Positions 34,614 to 39,225 of a stretch of 39,225 bases of DNA are shown here, piece by piece. Made by a program: the position numbers and the translations under genes. Every line of letters begins with the position of its first letter. Position 1 is the stretch's first letter. Origin of the DNA: Gemmatimonadota bacterium. Its GTDB lineage: Bacteria > Gemmatimonadota > Gemmatimonadetes > Palauibacterales > Palauibacteraceae. The notes beneath the pieces were generated by a model. That model was given only the letters and a program-made list of their open reading frames with translations. It made no database searches and was not told the DNA's origin. The stretch covers positions 1 to 39,225 of the forward strand of contig JAJEEM010000005.1 in assembly GCA_022820995.1 (NCBI GenBank), in the 5' to 3' direction.

Positions 34614-34777
34614 CGTCCCTCCCGTCGTCCCAACAGGCTCCGCATCCCGCCGCTTGCGACCGCCCGCCACACCAACGTAGCCGGCCGGGCGCTCGCGCGC
34701 GTGGCTCGGGCGGGCGCAAACCGGACCGGCAGGCTCCCGGCGGACTCCCAAGCTGGCGCGGGAGCGCCGGGCGCGCC

Positions 34778-34783
34778 TACGAT
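34778..34783 (+). promoter_or_regulatory. Possible -10 element for a leaderless uvrA transcript
   Basis: TACGAT ends 8 bases before ATG 34792, which would put the transcription start near the ATG. There is no ribosome binding site upstream, so a leaderless mRNA is plausible. The -35 region (CTGGCG near 34753) is weak. The same 178-base gap separates the divergent coiled-coil gene. Confidence 0.3.
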
Positions 34784-34791
34784 CCCGGGCT

Positions 34792-37722
34792 ATGGAAGAA
34801 ACCAGGGAAAACGCGACCGCTCCCGGCGCCGGCCCGGTCGCCGACGCCGACGGCGCCGACCACAGCGCGCTCATCGTGCGGGGGGCGCGGGAGCACAACC
34901 TCCGCGACGTCGACGTCGAGCTGCCGCGCGACCGGCTCATCGTCGTCACCGGGCTCTCCGGCTCCGGCAAGTCCTCGCTCGCCTTCGACACCATCTACGC
35001 GGAGGGGCAGCGCCGCTACGTCGAATCCCTCTCCGCCTACGCGCGGCAGTTCCTCGGCGTCATGGAGAAGCCCGACGTCGACGTCATCGAGGGACTCTCG
35101 CCCGCCATCGCCATCGAGCAGCGCACCGCGGGCGGCAACCCGCGCTCCACCGTCGGCACCGTCACCGAGATCTACGACTACCTCCGCCTCCTGTGGGCCC
35201 GCGCCGGCACCCCCCACTGTCCCTCGTGCGGCCGCCCCGTGCGCCCCCAGTCGCCCTCGGAGATCGCCCGGCAGATCCTCGGCTGGCCCGCCGGCGCCCG
35301 CATCGAGGTCCGCGCCCCCCTCGTACGGGGCCGCAAGGGCGAGTTCCGCGACCTCTTCGAGCGCACGCTCAGTGATGGTTTCGTGCGCGCGCGCGTGGAC
35401 GGCGAACTCGTCGACCTCTCCGACCCACCCCTTCTTAATAGGCGCCGCAACCACGACATCTCCGTCGTCGTCGACCGCCTCGTCGTGCGCGCCTCCGACC
35501 GCGAGCGCCTCTCCGACTCCGTGGCCACCGCCCTCCGCATGGCCGACGGCGTCGCCGAGGTCGCCCTGCAGAACGGGGACGACGGGGACGACGGGGATGC
35601 CGGAGACGACGAAGGCGGCATCCACCTCTTCAGCGAGCGCTACGCCTGTCCCGGCTGCGGGCTCGGCATGCCCGAACTCGAGCCCCGGCAGTTCTCCTTC
35701 AACTCCCCCTTCGGCGCCTGCCAGGAGTGCGACGGACTCGGCCACCAGCGCGTCCCCAACGCCGACCTCATCGTGGGCGGCGACCGGATCTCCATCCTCG
35801 AGGGCGTCCTCCTCCCCCTGGGGACGCCGAGCTGGAGCGGCCGCCGCCACGCCCTCGCCCGCCTCGCCCGCAAGCTCGACTTCGACCTCAACACCGTCTG
35901 GGGCGAACTCGACGACGACCAGCAGGAGGCGATCCTCTACGGCGACACCGACGTGGGATGGGAAGGCGCCGTCGCCGCCACCCTGCGCCGCTACCACGAG
36001 ACGACGAGCGAGCGCGTGCGCCTCGCGCTCGAGGAGTACATGACGCTCTCCACCTGCCTCGCCTGCGAAGGCGGCCGGCTGCGCCCCGAGAGCCGGGCCG
36101 TCACCCTCGAGGGACTCTCCCTCCCCGCCCTCACCGCGCAGTCCGTGTCCGAACTCCGCCCCCTCCTCGGCGGCTGGCTCGCGGAGGCCCGCAAGGCCGG
36201 CGGCCAGGCGGCCGAGATCCGCGTCCCCATCCTCAAGGAGGTCGTCGAGCGCCTCGAGTTCCTCGACCACGTCGGCCTCGGCTACCTCACCCTCGCCCGT
36301 TCCGCCGGCACCCTTTCCGGCGGCGAGGCCCAGCGCATCCGCCTCGCCACCCAGATCGGGAGCCGCCTCGTCGGCGTCCTCTACGTGCTCGACGAACCCA
36401 GCATCGGCCTCCACCCCCGCGACAACCGCAAGCTCCTGCAGACGCTCGGCGCCCTGCGCGACCTCGGAAACACCGTCCTCGTCGTCGAGCACGACGAACT
36501 CACCATCCGCCGCGCCGACCACATCGTCGACATGGGGCCCGGGGCCGGGCGCGAGGGCGGGGAAGTCGTCGTCTCCGGCGACATCGACCGGCTCCTCGCG
36601 GACGAACGCTCGCTCACCGCCGCCTACCTCTGCGGCGAGCGCGAGATCCCCGTCCCCGAGCGCCGCCGCCCCCCGGAAAGCGGCCGCCTCGTCGTGCGGG
36701 GCGCCCGCGAGCACAACCTTCGCGCGATCGACGTCGGGTTCCCGCTCGGCACCTTCATCTGCGTCACCGGCGTGTCCGGCTCCGGCAAGTCCACCCTCGT
36801 CGAGCAGATCCTCTACCGCCGCCTCGCCCGCGAGATCTACCGCTCCAAGCTCGTCCCCGGCGCACACGACGCCCTCGAGGGCATCGAACTTTTCGACAAG
36901 GTCATCGACGTCGACCAGAGCCCCATCGGCCGCACCCCGCGCTCGAACCCCGCCACCTACACCGGCCTCTTCACCCCCATCCGCGAACTCTTCGCCCGTC
37001 TGCCCGAGTCCAACATCCGCGGCTACGCGCCGGGGCGGTTCAGCTTCAACGTGAAGGGCGGGCGCTGCGAACCCTGCCGAGGCGACGGCCTCGTGAGAAT
37101 CGAGATGCACTTCCTCCCCGACGTCTACGTCCCCTGCGACATCTGCCGGGGTCGCCGCTACAACCGCGAGACGCTCGAGGTCCTGTACCGCGGCCGCAGC
37201 ATCGCCGACGTGCTCGCGATGAGCGTGGACGAGGCGCTCGAGTTCTTCGACGCCGTCCCGTCGGTGAAGCGCCGCCTGGGCACCCTCTCCGACGTCGGCC
37301 TCGGCTACGTGACCCTCGGCCAGCCCGCCACGACCCTCTCCGGCGGCGAGGCCCAGCGCGTGAAGCTCGCCACCGAACTCGCGAAGACGAGCACCGGCCG
37401 CACCGTCTACATCCTCGACGAGCCCACGACCGGCCTGCACTTCGAGGACGTGCGCCTCCTCCTCCGCGTCCTCCACCGGCTCGCCGACCGCGGCAACACG
37501 ATCATCGTCATCGAGCACCACATGGACGTCGTGAAGACGGCGGACTGGGTCATCGACATGGGTCCCGAGGGAGGGGCGGGAGGCGGCCTCGTCGTCGCCG
37601 AGGGTCCCCCGGAACTCGTGGCCGCGACCCCGGGAAGCCACACCGGCCGGCATCTCGCGGCTCTCCTGCCGGAATCGAACCGGAAATCGACCCGGAAATC
37701 GAGCGGAACCCTGGCCATATGA
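34792..37722 (+). CDS. uvrA: Excinuclease ABC subunit A (UvrA)
   Basis: UvrA finds bulky DNA damage and loads UvrB. The 976-residue protein has two ABC ATPase halves: Walker A G-L-S-G-S-G-K-S at residue 54 and G-V-S-G-S-G-K-S near 660, and L-S-G-G-E-A-Q-R at 508 and 849. Zinc-binding CxxC pairs lie at C143/C146, C286/C289 and C310/C313, plus the C-terminal C-E-P-C and C-D-I-C fingers. It is slightly longer than the usual 940 because of an Asp/Gly-rich stretch (G-D-D-G-D-D-G-D) at about residues 263-275 and a Ser/Lys tail. The other Uvr genes are not in the window. Confidence 0.97.
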   Translation: MEETRENATAPGAGPVADADGADHSALIVRGAREHNLRDVDVELPRDRLIVVTGLSGSGKSSLAFDTIYAEGQRRYVESLSAYARQFLGVMEKPDVDVIEGLSPAIAIEQRTAGGNPRSTVGTVTEIYDYLRLLWARAGTPHCPSCGRPVRPQSPSEIARQILGWPAGARIEVRAPLVRGRKGEFRDLFERTLSDGFVRARVDGELVDLSDPPLLNRRRNHDISVVVDRLVVRASDRERLSDSVATALRMADGVAEVALQNGDDGDDGDAGDDEGGIHLFSERYACPGCGLGMPELEPRQFSFNSPFGACQECDGLGHQRVPNADLIVGGDRISILEGVLLPLGTPSWSGRRHALARLARKLDFDLNTVWGELDDDQQEAILYGDTDVGWEGAVAATLRRYHETTSERVRLALEEYMTLSTCLACEGGRLRPESRAVTLEGLSLPALTAQSVSELRPLLGGWLAEARKAGGQAAEIRVPILKEVVERLEFLDHVGLGYLTLARSAGTLSGGEAQRIRLATQIGSRLVGVLYVLDEPSIGLHPRDNRKLLQTLGALRDLGNTVLVVEHDELTIRRADHIVDMGPGAGREGGEVVVSGDIDRLLADERSLTAAYLCGEREIPVPERRRPPESGRLVVRGAREHNLRAIDVGFPLGTFICVTGVSGSGKSTLVEQILYRRLAREIYRSKLVPGAHDALEGIELFDKVIDVDQSPIGRTPRSNPATYTGLFTPIRELFARLPESNIRGYAPGRFSFNVKGGRCEPCRGDGLVRIEMHFLPDVYVPCDICRGRRYNRETLEVLYRGRSIADVLAMSVDEALEFFDAVPSVKRRLGTLSDVGLGYVTLGQPATTLSGGEAQRVKLATELAKTSTGRTVYILDEPTTGLHFEDVRLLLRVLHRLADRGNTIIVIEHHMDVVKTADWVIDMGPEGGAGGGLVVAEGPPELVAATPGSHTGRHLAALLPESNRKSTRKSSGTLAI

Positions 37723-37779
37723 GCGGTGTAGGGGGCCGTATCAGCGTGCGGTCCGGCGCAGCAACACTTGGCGGAAAAC

Positions 37780-37809
37780 TTGACGGCAGGTGGGAATCGG
37801 TGCCATACT
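37780..37809 (+). promoter_or_regulatory. Sigma70-type promoter upstream of the terminal lipoprotein
   Basis: TTGACG at 37780-37785 and CATACT at 37804-37809 are separated by 18 bases, close to the vegetative consensus at both elements. It would make a leader of about 320 bases before ATG 38135, or a separate short RNA. Confidence 0.5.
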
Positions 37810-37894
37810 TCAGGTTACGCGGGGGAGTGGGTGGTGGAGAGTGTGGCGGGGCCTTCCTCAATCCCCCCGGAAATACGTGACCCGAAGTGACGGC

Positions 37895-37912
37895 GTGATC
37901 CCCCGGGATCAC
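37895..37912. repeat. Perfect 18-base palindrome (inverted repeat)
   Basis: GTGATCCC and GGGATCAC flank a two-base centre. As RNA it would form an 8-base-pair hairpin only with a larger loop; as DNA it could be an operator for a dimeric regulator. It lies within the predicted leader. Confidence 0.65.
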
Positions 37913-38025
37913 CGGAGAATCAACGCTCTTGCCGGAGACGGTTCACGGACTTGCTTGATCGAAGAAAACACAGCGTTTTAGCGGCTTCCGGCGCTCTTGC
38001 CACCCTGCAAGACCGTCGGTATGTT

Positions 38026-38045
38026 CAGCCCGATTTCACGGGCTG
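38026..38045. repeat. Hairpin with 7-base-pair stem before the lipoprotein gene
   Basis: CAGCCCG and CGGGCTG flank the loop ATTTCA. No T-run follows, so it does not look like a factor-independent terminator. It could be a leader structure. Confidence 0.55.
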
Positions 38046-38134
38046 GGGTGTGGTGCATCGTTCGTTAACGGTGGTATGTTGATCGATCGAGTCAGCCATA
38101 CACCCGAAGGACTCCATCCTAGGAGGAGTGAAGA

Positions 38135-39225
38135 ATGAGAAAGGGTACCAAAAGGCTGTTGACGGTCGGGGCGGTCCTGACCATCGGCGCTTGCGGTGAC
38201 ACCGTAGAGGTCGTCACGCCGCCGTTTCCGGACATTCCGCCCATCACCATTCCACCGCCGGTAATTCCGCCGCCGCCACCTCCACCTCCGCCGCCGCCGC
38301 CTGTTAATCAGTCGCCGGTAGCGGTCGGAACGATTCCGGCGCACACGGTGGCCGTGGGTGGGTCCGTGGACGTGGCCGCACTGGGTGGCTACTTCAGCGA
38401 TCCGGACGGCGACCAGCTGACGTTCAGCGGTACTTCGTCCAACGGGGCGATCGCCACAGTGTCGGTCGACGGTACGACCGCGACGGTAACGGGTGTTGCC
38501 GCCGGTAGCGCCGTTGTCACGATAACGGCCGCCGACCCCGATGGATTGCAGGCGAACCAGGGCTTTAACGTCACGGTCGAAGCGGCAGCGACGAACAACG
38601 CTCCGGTGGCCCAGGGAACGATCCCGGGTTCGAGCCTCGCGATCGGCGGCACGTCGACGATCGACGCGGCCGGCTACTTCAGCGACGCGGACGGCGACGA
38701 ACTGACCTACACGGGCGCCAGCTCGAACGAAGGCGTCGCGACGGTGTCGATGGACGGTTCGAGCGCGACGATCACCGCCGTAGCGGCCGGAGATGCCGTG
38801 ATCACCATTACGGCGAGCGACGGCGAAGCTTCGGCGTCACAGGGCTTCACCGTGACGGTCGCGGCGGCGCCCGCGAACAACCCGCCGGTTGCGGTGGGCA
38901 CGATTCCGGGTTCGAGCCTCGCGATCGGCGGCTCTTCGACGATCGACGCGGCCGGCTACTTCAGCGACGCGGACGGCGACGAGCTGACCTACACGGGTTC
39001 CAGCTCGAACGAAGCCGTCGCGACGGTTGCGATGGACGGCTCGGAAGCGACGATCACCGCGGTCGCCGCGGGCGATGCCGTCATCACGATTACGGCGAGC
39101 GACGGCGAAGCGTCGGTGTCTCAGGGCTTCCGCGTGGATGTCAACGCGGGTCCGAAGGCGGCCACGGTCGTGATCTCGAGGCTGCTCGACGAGAACCGGA
39201 ACCAGATCAGCGATCCGACGGGCAT
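38135..39225 (+). CDS. Ig-like repeat lipoprotein (3' end beyond the window)
   Basis: The frame is open from ATG 38135 to the end of the window, 363 codons. AGGAGGAGTG at 38121-38130 is a strong ribosome binding site. A short lipoprotein signal (M-R-K-G-T-K-R-L-L-T-V, then I-G-A-C-G) is followed by a proline run (about residues 44-55) and three Ig-like repeats, each about 94 residues, with F-S-D-P/A-D-G-D and V-T-V strands. They resemble those of the 31025-33640 protein. Repeats 2 and 3 start 282 bases apart (38627, 38909) and are nearly identical in DNA. A new domain begins at T-V-V-I-S-R-L. Codons are less G/C-rich than in neighbouring genes. Probably a cell-surface protein; function unknown. 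Confidence 0.82.
   Translation, partial: MRKGTKRLLTVGAVLTIGACGDTVEVVTPPFPDIPPITIPPPVIPPPPPPPPPPPPVNQSPVAVGTIPAHTVAVGGSVDVAALGGYFSDPDGDQLTFSGTSSNGAIATVSVDGTTATVTGVAAGSAVVTITAADPDGLQANQGFNVTVEAAATNNAPVAQGTIPGSSLAIGGTSTIDAAGYFSDADGDELTYTGASSNEGVATVSMDGSSATITAVAAGDAVITITASDGEASASQGFTVTVAAAPANNPPVAVGTIPGSSLAIGGSSTIDAAGYFSDADGDELTYTGSSSNEAVATVAMDGSEATITAVAAGDAVITITASDGEASVSQGFRVDVNAGPKAATVVISRLLDENRNQISDPTG
38627..39150 (+). repeat. Nearly identical 282-base repeats in the terminal lipoprotein
   Basis: Two units, starting at 38627 and 38909, each encode one 94-residue Ig-like domain and differ at few positions over the first 90 bases. A third, more distant unit precedes them (from about 38309). 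Confidence 0.8.

Larger units (their letters stand above)
37723..38134. other. Non-coding stretch of 412 bases between uvrA and the terminal lipoprotein
   Basis: No convincing gene is present. The stretch holds a good promoter (37780-37809), an 18-base palindrome (37895-37912), a weak AAAAC/GTTTT hairpin (37965-37979), a second copy of CGCTCTTGCC (37924-37933 and 37992-38001) and a 7-base-pair hairpin (38026-38045). It is visibly more AT-rich than the rest of the window. Confidence 0.6.

Noticed and set aside
34777..37653. 958-codon open frame on the minus strand opposite uvrA
   Set aside because: It is the mirror of uvrA in very GC-rich DNA. It has low-complexity Glu/Gly/Ala composition and no family motifs, while the plus strand carries all UvrA signatures.
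37790..37981. 62-codon frame downstream of the 37780 promoter
   Set aside because: No ribosome binding site, no domain or sensible hydrophobicity, and it overlaps the -10 region. Treated as non-coding leader.
38026..38045. Factor-independent terminator of uvrA
   Set aside because: The hairpin is not followed by a T-run and lies 300 bases after uvrA. A role as terminator is not supported.
1..39225. tRNA, rRNA, insertion sequences, integrases or phage genes
   Set aside because: I saw no cloverleaf-like sequence, rRNA signature, transposase motif or terminal inverted repeats, though a covariance search was not possible.

Overview
The window is GC-rich DNA (about 70% G+C by eye) from a Gram-negative, diderm bacterium: it encodes an Omp85 outer-membrane assembly protein, TamB, a lipoprotein diacylglyceryl transferase and several lipobox proteins. 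Gene order and style (yebC-ruvCAB-queA-tgt-yajC-def-fmt, a PASTA protein after rsmB, GTG/TTG/CTG starts, many NTGA stop/start overlaps) suggest Gemmatimonadota or a relative. That placement is inference; no rRNA or other phylogenetic marker was compared.

Region 1 (1-8203): the end of an unidentified, possibly rhomboid-like membrane protein, then an EF-G-like GTPase, yebC, the complete ruvC-ruvA-ruvB recombination set, queA and tgt (queuosine tRNA modification) and yajC. Nearly all are overlapping or almost abutting, so this looks like one long transcript. Region 2 (8260-15701): def and fmt (formyl-methionine handling), a thiamine-thiazole block (TenI/ThiE-like, thiS, thiG), rsmB (16S rRNA methylation), a PASTA protein, a YbbR-domain protein and tsaD (t6A tRNA modification). 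Region 3 (15757-24710): lgt, an Omp85 protein and a very long TamB translationally coupled to it (envelope assembly), then a diacylglycerol/sphingosine-kinase-family lipid kinase.

Region 4 (24765-31028): a cell-wall salvage cassette. A NamZ-like exo-muramidase lipoprotein diverges from a NagZ glucosaminidase fused to a beta-lactamase-fold serine hydrolase, which is followed by a sodium:solute symporter. This resembles the B. subtilis namZ-nagZ-amiE-murP order, with two enzymes fused and a different transporter. Region 5 (31025-34613): a lipoprotein with six exactly 91-residue Ig-like repeats and a leishmanolysin-like zinc protease domain, then, on the other strand, a coiled-coil gene with mixed 7- and 11-residue repeats and a broken AAA ATPase remnant. 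Region 6 (34792-39225): uvrA, a 412-base non-coding stretch with a good promoter and hairpins, and the start of a second Ig-repeat lipoprotein that runs off the window.

The main points for a second look are: the salvage cassette with its fusion enzyme; the repeat-bearing M8-like protease and its relative at the window end; two genes whose only sensible start is CTG within a CTGA overlap; changed metal or nucleotide ligands in Tgt and EF-G; and the coiled-coil/ATPase remnant pair.
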